Source: JAGMXM01 sp964458325 | Lineage (GTDB): Bacteria; Verrucomicrobiota; Verrucomicrobiia; Limisphaerales; UBA1319 | Direction of reading: 5' to 3' | Length of the DNA: 17,942 bases | Assembly (NCBI GenBank): GCA_964458325.1 | Contig: CAYWIM010000090.1 | Location: forward strand, 1-17,942 | Shown here: positions 1-7,310 of the stretch, piece after piece | How positions within the stretch are numbered: position 1 is the first letter of the stretch | Layout of the letters: each line of letters opens with the position of its first letter | Notes under the pieces: generated by a model | Databases searched by the model: none | What the model was told of the DNA's origin: nothing | Seen by the model: the letters and a program-made list of their open reading frames with translations, nothing else | Program-made: the position numbers and the translations under genes

Positions 1-54
1 ATCTGGCCCGGCGGCGCTCCCGCCAAAATCGGAAGTAATTTTTGCACAGACCCT

Positions 55-1368
55 ATGTCCGACCACGACACCCATCGGCTGGCGGTCCGGATTCTGCGGG
101 GATTCGCGGTGGGATTGCTGGCGGGGATTGGGGCGCGGTGGGTGGTGAGCTGGCGTCCGGCGGCGGGGCCGGGCATCGAGTGGCTGGCGGCGCAGATCTG
201 CGATCCGCTGGGCCAGGTGTTTCTGCGGCTGTTGTTCTGGGTCGTGGCGCCGCTGGTGTTCGCCTCGCTGACCAACGGCATGCTGCAGCTGGGCCGCCTG
301 GACCGGCTGGGCCCTCTGGCCTGGCGCACCTTTGCGCTGTTCGCCGCCAACATGGTCATCGGCGCCACCCTGGGGCTGCTTATCCTGAACCTCCTGAACC
401 CCGGTGAGGTGATGGACCCCGAATCGCGTCAGGCGATGCTCGAACGCTATGGGGGGCGGGCCGGCGAACTCCAGGCCCAGGCAACCCGGCTCGAGAGTTT
501 CAGCCTGCGATTCCTGATGGATCTGCTGCTGCCCGCCAACCTGCTCAAGGCGATCGTCGAGTTCCAGATGCTGCCGCTGATCGGGTTCGCGCTCCTGGTT
601 GGCGGGGCGGGCCTCCAGCTGGGCGAAGGCGCCCGCCAGGGCCTTGGCCGGGCGATGACGGTCCTAACCGACCTGATGACGGGATTGATCCGCGCCGCTA
701 TGCGGCTGGCGCCGTATGCGGTTCCCGCCATGATCTTTGGCGTCGTGGCGCGCCTGGGATGGGATTACCTCCAGTCGCTGCTCCTGTTTCTCGCGGGGAT
801 TTTGGCGGCGATGGCGATCCACCTGTTCGGCGTCCTGTCGCTGGCGATCCGCTGCCTGGGCGGGCAGTCGCCCCGCCGCTTTTTCCGCGCCATCCGGACG
901 GTGCTGGTGACTGCCTTTTCGACCAGCTCGAGCAACGCGACGCTGCCCACGAGCATCCAGGTGGCGCGGGAGAACCTCGGGATCTCGGCGCCCACGGCCG
1001 GGTTTGTGCTCCCGCTGGGCGCGACGATGAACATGAGCGGGACAGCCTTGTATGAGGGATGCGTGGTCCTGTTCATCGCGCAGGTCTACGGCTTGCCGCT
1101 CAGCGTTCCTGAGCAAGCCCTGCTGGTGGGATTGGCCGTGCTGAGCGCGGTGGCGGTCGCCGGGATTCCGGGCGGATCCCTGCCGCTGATTGTCGGGCTG
1201 CTGGTGAATTTCGGTCTCCCGCCGGAAGGGATTGCCCTGGTCCTGGGGGCGGACCGCCTCCTGGACATGGCGCGCACGACGGTCAACAGCGTCGCGGATC
1301 TGGTCACCGCGTGCATTGTCGACCGGTCAGATGCCGGGGGCAAACGGACCGAGCCGCCGGATTCTTAG
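55..1368 (+). CDS. Dicarboxylate/amino acid:cation symporter (DAACS/SDF family)
   Basis: This is an inner-membrane secondary transporter of the glutamate/dicarboxylate:cation symporter family, 437 residues, the usual length. The family signatures appear in order: the serine-rich HP1 tip AFSTSSSNATLP (residues 287-298), the unwound TM7 motif as NMSGT (326-330), the HP2 tip GIPGGSLP (370-377), and the TM8 motif DRLLDMARTTVNSVAD (400-415). By alignment to archaeal GltPh, D404, R407, T408 and N411 match the substrate ligands. An Arg at R407 normally goes with acidic substrates (Glu, Asp or C4-dicarboxylates), which is an inference here. The Asp of the usual NMDGT motif, a sodium-site residue, is Ser328. 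The ATG at 55 is the first sensible start and lacks a clear ribosome binding site. The gene stands alone and ends three bases from the convergent isomerase gene. Family assignment is secure; the exact substrate is not. Confidence 0.93.
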   Translation: MSDHDTHRLAVRILRGFAVGLLAGIGARWVVSWRPAAGPGIEWLAAQICDPLGQVFLRLLFWVVAPLVFASLTNGMLQLGRLDRLGPLAWRTFALFAANMVIGATLGLLILNLLNPGEVMDPESRQAMLERYGGRAGELQAQATRLESFSLRFLMDLLLPANLLKAIVEFQMLPLIGFALLVGGAGLQLGEGARQGLGRAMTVLTDLMTGLIRAAMRLAPYAVPAMIFGVVARLGWDYLQSLLLFLAGILAAMAIHLFGVLSLAIRCLGGQSPRRFFRAIRTVLVTAFSTSSSNATLPTSIQVARENLGISAPTAGFVLPLGATMNMSGTALYEGCVVLFIAQVYGLPLSVPEQALLVGLAVLSAVAVAGIPGGSLPLIVGLLVNFGLPPEGIALVLGADRLLDMARTTVNSVADLVTACIVDRSDAGGKRTEPPDS

Positions 1369-1371
1369 GGT

Positions 1372-2337
1372 CTAATCGAACGACAGGCCGGCCGCGCGGC
1401 CCAGATCCAGGATGTGCTGGCGGGCCTGATCGTATTCCTGCGGGCTGGGCAGGTGCTCGAGCATCAGGGGCGGCTGCTGCGGCAGCTCGGCGAGCCGCCG
1501 CAGGTAGGCGCCGTAATCGAACTGCCCGGTCCCGGGCCGGACCTCGCGGAAATGGACGTTCATTTCGACCTCCCAGGCCAAGTCCTTGGCATGGCAGCTC
1601 ACGATCCACCGCCCCAGCCGATCAAAACAATCGTTCAACAGCGCCGTCTGGCCGAAAAAGCGATTCGAAGAGTTGATCAGATTGCAGGGATCCAAATGGA
1701 CCGCAAAGGCATCCCGGCCGACGGCTCGGATCAGTTCCAGATATGAATCGACGCTGTCCGGAATGGCCCAGCCCATCATCTCGTAAGCGAACTTGGCGCG
1801 CCGGGGGCGGACGGCATCGATGATCTTCCGGGCATTCTCGACCGCGGCATCGAAGAACTCCGGGCTGACGTTGTCGGGATGCGGTCCGTACCAAATGGTG
1901 GGGTGGCGCGAGCCCGCGATGTCGACGCAGCAGAGCGCGCCAATCGAATCCGCCAAGGCGAGCCCGTCCGTCACTCGATCGAGGTTCGCCTTGCGCTTGG
2001 CCGGGTCGGCATCCATGAGGTTCACCCAGCGGCCGACCTCGGCAATGACGACTCCTTCCTGCTCGAAGGCCGACGCATAGGCGCGGATGCGGTCCGTATC
2101 CTTGAGATCGAGGTTCGGACAATACGCAGCCCGGTAGCCAATCCGCCGGTGGAACCGGGCGATCTCGGCGGGATCATCGGTGCGGATGGAGACCGGCCCG
2201 CCGAGGCGAATCGAGCGGCGGGCAGGCGTCGCGGGCGATGGGCGATCGGCGCCGGACAGGCGGGGCGCGGCAAGCGAAACGGCGGCCGCGCCCAGGCCGG
2301 CACCGAGAAAACCGCGGCGGGAGATCTTGGATTTCAT
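1372..2337 (-). CDS. Tat-exported sugar phosphate isomerase/epimerase-like TIM-barrel protein
   Basis: This 321-residue protein belongs to the xylose isomerase-like/AP endonuclease 2 TIM-barrel superfamily. The N-terminus carries a twin-arginine signal, SRRGFLG (residues 6-12), followed by an Ala/Leu-rich segment ending near residue 30, so it is predicted to be exported folded, probably with bound metal. Probable metal ligands at barrel strand ends are E186 (YEMMGW), D216 (HLDPCN), H249 (SCHAKD) and E294 (LEHL). The start at 2337 is chosen because it places the Tat signal at the N-terminus; the frame is open to 2646, but that part is antisense-like and overlaps the ThuA gene. The ThuA-like gene ends 34 bases upstream on the same strand, so the two are probably co-transcribed. 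Relatives act as isomerases, epimerases or 3-keto-glycoside lyases. The substrate cannot be read from sequence. Confidence 0.9.
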   Translation of the reverse strand: MKSKISRRGFLGAGLGAAAVSLAAPRLSGADRPSPATPARRSIRLGGPVSIRTDDPAEIARFHRRIGYRAAYCPNLDLKDTDRIRAYASAFEQEGVVIAEVGRWVNLMDADPAKRKANLDRVTDGLALADSIGALCCVDIAGSRHPTIWYGPHPDNVSPEFFDAAVENARKIIDAVRPRRAKFAYEMMGWAIPDSVDSYLELIRAVGRDAFAVHLDPCNLINSSNRFFGQTALLNDCFDRLGRWIVSCHAKDLAWEVEMNVHFREVRPGTGQFDYGAYLRRLAELPQQPPLMLEHLPSPQEYDQARQHILDLGRAAGLSFD

Positions 2338-2371
2338 GGCATCAAGGTTGCACACGGCCTCGACACGGGGT

Positions 2372-3376
2372 TCAGGGCAAGGCCAGGTCCGCCGGCCGGA
2401 CATTGGGAATGAATTTGCCGAAGCCGAAATAGGTGGGGCGGTAGGGGCCGACATAGTCGACGTTGGCGTGGGCGGGGATCTGGTCGGCCAGGCCCAGGGC
2501 CCAATAACAGGCGTTGACCAGGAGCCGGCGCAGGCCTTCGCTCTCGAGATCGACGGCGGCGCCCATCGTAGTGGTGACGATGGTGGAGGTCCGGCCGGCA
2601 TCGCCTCGGTAAGGGCGGATCCAGACCAATGGCATGAGCGGGTCATTCTTGGGCCCGGCCACGGGCGGGTCGGATGGTTTCATTCCGGCCAGCACCTGGC
2701 CGCGCATCAGGACGGTGGCATCCGCGGGCAGGTGCGAGACGGTATAGACGTCCGAGGGCCCCCAGATATCGGTGACGCCCTTCAGCACCGGGTGGTTCCG
2801 GTGTTCGGGCTCGAGGATGCCGCGGGTGCTTTCCTTGCCGTGGGCGCCATGGTGGCTGACCCAGGTCTCACCCAGGACCTGCTGGCCGAACCCGCCCGGC
2901 CACTCCTGGCTGCGGTAATCAAATCGAGCGTAGGGGCTCTTCTTGTCGCGGCTGTAGGCGAAGGCATGCGTCGAGGTGCGCAGGCCGATCATCGGCTTGC
3001 CCGCGTTGAGGTAATCGACGAAATATTTCATCTGGGAATCCGGCAGCTCGCGAAAGCGGAGGCCGAGCACGACCAGGTCGGCATCCTCGAGGGCGGCGAT
3101 GCCAGGCAGATTGGTCTGGCAGACAGGATCGATCGTGCCATCGGAGGGGCGGATCGAGAAGGCCACCGTGCAGGTGAATCCGTGGCGCACGGCCAGGATT
3201 TTGGCCAGCATCGGCAGGCCTTCCTCGGACCGATACTCCTCGTCACCCGCCAGCAGGACGATGTGGCGTCCCCGGCCAGGGCCTTGCTGGCCGGTGTAGA
3301 CCACGCGATCCGGCGCGGCCTGGGCCGCCGCGGTCGCCATGCAGCAAATCCAGCTCAGCCAGGCGAATATCTTCAT
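2372..3376 (-). CDS. ThuA-like (trehalose utilisation) domain protein, secreted
   Basis: The product is a 334-residue protein of the ThuA-like class-I glutamine amidotransferase-fold family. Residues 1-21 form a Sec-type signal peptide (hydrophobic core, then AQAA), so it should be periplasmic or surface exposed. The mature part starts with a beta strand and GDEEYRSEEGLPML (residues 44-57), has LVVLGLRFRELPD (101-113), and then GLRTSTHAF (131-139), the position of the nucleophile elbow in amidotransferases; no catalytic Cys is present there, as is usual for ThuA proteins. H175 and H176 are also typical. The start at 3376 is chosen for the signal peptide; in-frame sequence further upstream is not protein-like. 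It is the first gene of a two-gene unit with the Tat isomerase. ThuA with ThuB is linked to trehalose catabolism through 3-keto-trehalose in rhizobia; the substrate here is unknown. Confidence 0.88.
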   Translation of the reverse strand: MKIFAWLSWICCMATAAAQAAPDRVVYTGQQGPGRGRHIVLLAGDEEYRSEEGLPMLAKILAVRHGFTCTVAFSIRPSDGTIDPVCQTNLPGIAALEDADLVVLGLRFRELPDSQMKYFVDYLNAGKPMIGLRTSTHAFAYSRDKKSPYARFDYRSQEWPGGFGQQVLGETWVSHHGAHGKESTRGILEPEHRNHPVLKGVTDIWGPSDVYTVSHLPADATVLMRGQVLAGMKPSDPPVAGPKNDPLMPLVWIRPYRGDAGRTSTIVTTTMGAAVDLESEGLRRLLVNACYWALGLADQIPAHANVDYVGPYRPTYFGFGKFIPNVRPADLALP

Positions 3377-3536
3377 AATGCAGATGAGATCCGCGCAATG
3401 AAATAGCGTCGGGCGGGATGGCAGGCGAGCAAAAAAATTTCGCCCCCGCCGCCGCCCCGCCACCGTGCTCCGGATCGCTTCGGTGTTGCGATTCGCCGCC
3501 GCGCCGGTAAGCTGATCTCCGCAAAGCCAATTCAAT
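3377..3536. other. Divergent intergenic region between the ThuA-like and E2 genes
   Basis: This 160-base spacer lies between two divergently transcribed units and must hold both promoters if each is transcribed from here. It contains an A/T tract at 3431-3440 within very GC-rich DNA. For the rightward E2 gene a weak pair TTGCGA (3486-3491) and TAAGCT (3508-3513), spaced 16 bases apart, is visible but poor. No operator palindrome or riboswitch was recognised. Confidence 0.4.
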
Positions 3537-4874
3537 ATGGATGTCAAACTGCCCAATCTCGGCGAAGGAGCTGACTCAGGCTCCGTCGTGAGCATTGCCG
3601 TCAAGGTCGGCGATTCGGTCGCCCAGGGCCAGATCCTTCTCGAGCTGGAGAACGAGAAGGCGGTGGCCCCCATCCCCTCGCCCCAGGCCGGCCGCGTGAC
3701 TCAAATCCACATCAAGGAAGGCCAGAAGATCATGGTCGGCCAGCGGATCCTGACTCTGGCGGAGAGAGAGGGGGAGGAGGATGCAGCCCCTGCCCGGAGC
3801 CGGTCCGGGCCCAAGACATCGCCGGCGAGCAAGCCCGCCCCGCCGCCATCGCCCGAGCCCGCGCCGTCTGCAGGCGCCAAGCCGCCCTCCGCGGAGGCGG
3901 AGCCTGAGCCGCCCGGCGCCGATGAATCCTCGCACGCAGCGGCCGCCTCGCCAGCCATCCGCAAGCTGGCCCGCGAGCTGGGCCTGGACCTCTCGAAGAT
4001 CCGGGGCAGCGAGCGCGGCGGCCGGATCGTCATGGAGGATTTGCGGGATTATATCCAGCGGCTTCAGAAGCTGGCGGCAGCGCCGCGGCCGGCGCCCGCC
4101 GCCGCCTCGCCCTCCAGCCCCGTCCGGGCCGCCCCGCCCCCGGCCGTCTCGATCGATTTCGCCCAATGGGGGCCGGTTACCCGGAAGCCCATGACCTCCC
4201 TCCGCGCGACCATCAGCCGCCGGATGACCGAGTCCTGGACCGCCATCCCTCACGTCACCCAGTTCGACGAGGCCGACGTGACGCGGTTGCTGGAGCTGCG
4301 CAAGCGGCACAGCGCCGCCTACGAGAAGCTTGGGGCCCGGCTGACGCTGACTCCGTTTGTGCTCAAGGCCGTGGTGAGCGCCCTGAAACAGTTCCCCATC
4401 TTCAACAGCAGCCTCGACGAGGCCGCGGGCGAGATCGTCACGAAGGAGTACTACCACATCGGGATCGCGGTCGACACCGAGGCGGGCCTGATCGTGCCGG
4501 TGATCCGCGATGTGGATCGCAAGGATCTGCTCGCGCTGTCGCGAGAGCTGCAGGAGCTGGCCGACAAGGCCCGCCTCCGCAAGGTGGGTCTCGACGACCT
4601 GAAAGGCGGCACGTTCACCGTGACCAACCAGGGCGGCATCGGCGGCGCCCATTTCACCCCGATCATCAATCGACCCGAAGCCGCCATCCTGGGCGTCGGA
4701 CGGGGCGCGCTGAAGCCGGTCGTGCGCGAGGGCCGAATCGAGCCGCGCACCCTGATGCCGCTGGGGCTTTCCTATGACCACCGCCTGATCGACGGCGGGA
4801 GCGCGGCGCGGTTCATCGTGCGGATCGTGGAGGCCCTCGAACAGCACCCCGAAGCGGAAGTGCAAATCGGCTGA
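3537..4874 (+). CDS. Dihydrolipoamide acyltransferase (E2) of a 2-oxoacid dehydrogenase complex
   Basis: E2 forms the core of pyruvate or related 2-oxoacid dehydrogenase complexes and transfers the acyl group from lipoamide to CoA in the cytoplasm. The 445-residue protein has one N-terminal lipoyl domain (about 1-76) with lipoylation Lys41 in ENEKA, an Ala/Pro-rich linker (80-135), a peripheral-subunit-binding domain (about 137-173), a second Ala/Pro linker, and a catalytic domain (about 215-445). The active-site motif is SYDHRLIDG, with catalytic H415 and D419. The GGIGGAHFTPIINRPEAAILG stretch is typical of the family. It lies 28 bases ahead of the E3 gene on the same strand. The sequence resembles AceF/PdhC, but acyl specificity (pyruvate, 2-oxoglutarate or branched chain) cannot be fixed without the E1 gene, which is not in this window. 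Confidence 0.95.
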   Translation: MDVKLPNLGEGADSGSVVSIAVKVGDSVAQGQILLELENEKAVAPIPSPQAGRVTQIHIKEGQKIMVGQRILTLAEREGEEDAAPARSRSGPKTSPASKPAPPPSPEPAPSAGAKPPSAEAEPEPPGADESSHAAAASPAIRKLARELGLDLSKIRGSERGGRIVMEDLRDYIQRLQKLAAAPRPAPAAASPSSPVRAAPPPAVSIDFAQWGPVTRKPMTSLRATISRRMTESWTAIPHVTQFDEADVTRLLELRKRHSAAYEKLGARLTLTPFVLKAVVSALKQFPIFNSSLDEAAGEIVTKEYYHIGIAVDTEAGLIVPVIRDVDRKDLLALSRELQELADKARLRKVGLDDLKGGTFTVTNQGGIGGAHFTPIINRPEAAILGVGRGALKPVVREGRIEPRTLMPLGLSYDHRLIDGGSAARFIVRIVEALEQHPEAEVQIG

Positions 4875-4902
4875 CACCGCCCGCCAAACAGAAGAGCGAT
4901 TT

Positions 4903-6327
4903 ATGACACCGATTGAAACGAAACTTGTGGTGGTCGGCGCGGGCCCGGGCGGGTATGCCGCCGCCTTTTATGCGGCCGACAAGGGGATGCCGGTCATCCT
5001 GGTCGAGCAGGATCAGCGGCTGGGAGGCGTCTGCCTCAACCGCGGCTGCATCCCCTCGAAGGCATACCTCCATGCCGCCAAGCTGGTCAGCGAAACGCGC
5101 GATTCCACGTTCCGCGGGATCACGTTTGGCCCGCCCCAGCTCGACCTCGCGAAGATGCGGCTCTGGAAGGAATCGATCCTCGAAAAGCTGGGCCAGGGGA
5201 TCGCCGGGCTCGCCCAGCGCCGCAAGGTCCAGGTCATGCATGGGCGCGGCTATTTCGAGGACTCGCAAACCCTCCGCGTCGAAACCGCCCAGGGCCAGCA
5301 ATTCGTCCGGTTCGAGCATGCCCTGGTGGCGGTCGGATCGAAGGCGGCGCTGCCCCGCGCGTTCGACCTGGGCAACCCGCGCATCATGACCTCCAACGAG
5401 GCGCTCCAGCTCGAGGATGTGCCCGACCGTCTCCTCATTGTCGGCGGCGGCTATATCGGCATGGAGCTGGGGACCGTCTACGCCGCGCTCGGAAGCCGGG
5501 TCTTCCTCATCGAAGCCATGGACACGATCCTCAAGGGCGCCGACCCCGATCTCGTCAGCCCCGTGCTGAAGTACGCCCAGAAGAATTTCCAGCAGATGCG
5601 GGTCAGCACCAGGGTCCAATCCATGGCGACCCGGCACAAGCAGATCGAGGTCGTGGTCGAGAGCGGAGGCCAGAGCCTCACCGAGCTCTATGACCGCGTT
5701 CTGATCTGCGTTGGCCGGAGCCCCAACGGCGAGGATCTGGGCCTCGAGAACACGCGCGTCGAGCGGGACGACAAAGGCTTCATCAAGGTCAACGATCGCC
5801 AGCAGACCGCCGACCCCGCCATCGGCGCGATCGGCGACATCGTCGGCGGCGCGCTCCTGGCCCACAAAGCCCACAAGGAAGCCCGCATCGCCATCGAGGT
5901 CCTCGCTGGCGAGCACAGCGCCTTCCAGGACATCATCATCCCGGCCGTCGTCTTCACCGATCCCGAAGTCGCCTGGTGCGGCGTCACCGAGGCCGAGGCC
6001 CGCGACCGGGGCCTTTCGTTCGAGGTCGCCAAGTTCCCCTGGGCTGCGTCGGGACGCGCCCTCACCTTCGACCGTCCGGACGGCATGACCAAGCTCATCA
6101 TCGAGCCGGAGACGGAGCGGATCCTGGGGGTCGGCATCTCCGGCCAGGGCGCCGGGGAGCTCATCGCTGAAGGCGTGCTGGCGATGGAAATGGGCGCCAC
6201 CGCGCGCGACCTCGCCGAGTGCATCCACCCCCATCCCACGCTCTCGGAGACCATCATGGAATGCGCGGAATCGTTTTACGGGAGCGCCACCCATGCCATC
6301 TCGCGGCGGAAGCCCCCCGCCGAATGA
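4903..6327 (+). CDS. lpdA: Dihydrolipoyl dehydrogenase (E3)
   Basis: This flavoprotein reoxidises dihydrolipoamide with NAD+ (EC 1.8.1.4). The 474-residue length is standard. Visible elements are the FAD-binding GAGPGG at 12-17, the redox-active disulfide in CLNRGC (C44 and C49), the NAD-binding GGGYIG beginning near residue 180, the second FAD motif AIGDIVGG beginning near 309, and the C-terminal interface motif HPHPTLSE, with the catalytic dyad H444-E449. All active-site residues are present, so the enzyme should be functional. It follows the E2 gene by 28 bases and is presumably co-transcribed with it. The upstream AGAAG at 4890-4894 is only a weak ribosome binding site. The E3 may also serve other lipoyl-dependent complexes. 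The gene ends 28 bases from the convergent methyltransferase gene. Confidence 0.96.
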   Translation: MTPIETKLVVVGAGPGGYAAAFYAADKGMPVILVEQDQRLGGVCLNRGCIPSKAYLHAAKLVSETRDSTFRGITFGPPQLDLAKMRLWKESILEKLGQGIAGLAQRRKVQVMHGRGYFEDSQTLRVETAQGQQFVRFEHALVAVGSKAALPRAFDLGNPRIMTSNEALQLEDVPDRLLIVGGGYIGMELGTVYAALGSRVFLIEAMDTILKGADPDLVSPVLKYAQKNFQQMRVSTRVQSMATRHKQIEVVVESGGQSLTELYDRVLICVGRSPNGEDLGLENTRVERDDKGFIKVNDRQQTADPAIGAIGDIVGGALLAHKAHKEARIAIEVLAGEHSAFQDIIIPAVVFTDPEVAWCGVTEAEARDRGLSFEVAKFPWAASGRALTFDRPDGMTKLIIEPETERILGVGISGQGAGELIAEGVLAMEMGATARDLAECIHPHPTLSETIMECAESFYGSATHAISRRKPPAE

Positions 6328-6355
6328 GAGGCCGCGCTCCCGGGCCCTTCCGAGG

Positions 6356-7177
6356 TCATGAGGCCCATCCCCACTGGCGCCTGACCTCGTAGAAAAACAC
6401 GGCGCTGGCGCTCGCCACGTTGAGCGAGTCGACCCCTGCGGCCATCGGCACCGCCACAAGCCCGTCGCATGCGGTCCGGACCGGCTCGCTCAATCCTTCG
6501 CCCTCGCTCCCGAACACCAGGCAGCACTCCCCGGTCAGATCCGTCCCGCTCAAAAGCCTCTCCTCGGTATGCGGATGCGCTCCCAGGCAGCGGATGCCCC
6601 GCTGGCGCAGCTGCCCGATCGTCTCGACCAGGCTCTGGACCTCGAGCACCGGCTGCCGGAAGATCACGCCCATCGAGCTGCGCACCGCCCGGCGTAAATA
6701 GGCGCTGGCGCATGTCTCCCCCACCACCAGCCCGTGGACACCGAACGCGCCGCAATTCCGCACCACCACGCCGACATTCTCCGCGTTGCTCAAGCCTTCG
6801 ATGGCGGCCAGGAATCTCGGGCGCGCCCAGCGCTCGAGCCATGTCTCCAGCGGCTCGGGCTCCGGCACCCGCCCCACGGCCAGGACGCCTTGATACATCG
6901 AAAAGCCCGTCAGCCGTTCGAGCACCGCCTTCTCGGCGGTAAACACCCGTGGCGCCTGGCGCCGCCGTCGGACCAGGGGCTCGTATTCCCGCCACCATTT
7001 CTCCGGCAGCAGCAGGGATAGAACGGCCCACCCGCTTTCGAGCAATCGCCGGACCACCTTTTCGCCCTCGGCCACAAAGATCCGCCGCTGGCGGTGCTCC
7101 GCCTGCCAGCGCATGGTCCGATACGGCTCGAGCTCCGGATCGTCCAACGAATCCACCGCCCGCACATCGATCGTCAT
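6356..7177 (-). CDS. SpoU/TrmH-family RNA 2'-O-methyltransferase
   Basis: This 273-residue protein is a SPOUT-class, AdoMet-dependent methyltransferase that modifies the 2'-hydroxyl of a tRNA or rRNA nucleotide. The three SpoU motifs are intact: motif 1 NAENVGVVVRNCGAFG (131-146, with N134 and catalytic-type R140), motif 2 LVFGSEGEGLS (220-230), and motif 3 VPMAAGVDSLNVASASAVFFYE (243-264), which forms the knotted cofactor pocket. The N-terminal 100 residues look like the usual substrate-binding domain (FVAEGEKVVRRLL at 34-46). The ATG at 7177 gives a full-length protein. It is a single gene, divergent from the TPR gene. Whether it methylates tRNA (TrmH-like) or 23S rRNA (RlmB- or TsnR-like) cannot be decided here. 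Confidence 0.92.
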   Translation of the reverse strand: MTIDVRAVDSLDDPELEPYRTMRWQAEHRQRRIFVAEGEKVVRRLLESGWAVLSLLLPEKWWREYEPLVRRRRQAPRVFTAEKAVLERLTGFSMYQGVLAVGRVPEPEPLETWLERWARPRFLAAIEGLSNAENVGVVVRNCGAFGVHGLVVGETCASAYLRRAVRSSMGVIFRQPVLEVQSLVETIGQLRQRGIRCLGAHPHTEERLLSGTDLTGECCLVFGSEGEGLSEPVRTACDGLVAVPMAAGVDSLNVASASAVFFYEVRRQWGWAS

Positions 7178-7280
7178 GGGCTTGGATGGAGCGCCCCCGG
7201 CTCCGCGGTGTCAAGAGCCCGCAGCGCCTCCCGGAAATGGGAATTCGAAACCGAACGGCGGGCCGGGGATGCTATTCGCC

Positions 7281-7310
7281 TTGGCAATGCCCCGCTCATC
7301 TGCCTAATAT
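7281..7310 (+). promoter_or_regulatory. Possible sigma-70-type promoter of the TPR gene
   Basis: TTGGCA at 7281-7286 matches five of six bases of the -35 consensus. TAATAT at 7305-7310 matches four of six bases of the -10, with an 18-base spacer. Transcription would begin near 7317. The -10 overlaps the first in-frame ATG (7309), so use of this promoter would force translation from the ATG at 7318 on an essentially leaderless message. This is by eye only. Confidence 0.3.

Noticed and set aside
2338..2646. N-terminal extension of the isomerase reading frame
   Set aside because: It overlaps the ThuA gene and would bury the Tat signal in the middle of the protein.
2180..3406. Open plus-strand frame of about 408 codons
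   Set aside because: It is antisense to the ThuA-like gene, which has a signal peptide and conserved motifs.
3486..3513. TTGCGA/TAAGCT promoter-like pair before the E2 gene
   Set aside because: It matches only four and three of six consensus bases with a 16-base spacer, too weak to annotate as a promoter.
3576..4877. Open minus-strand frame of about 433 codons
   Set aside because: It is antisense to E2 and arises from the Ala/Pro-rich linkers and GC bias.
4813..6459. Open minus-strand frame of about 548 codons
   Set aside because: It is antisense to the E3 gene, whose catalytic motifs are all intact; the antisense product shows no family signature.
6949..7308. N-terminal extension of the TPR reading frame
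   Set aside because: It is mostly antisense to the methyltransferase gene and would mask the signal peptide at MKRVLL.
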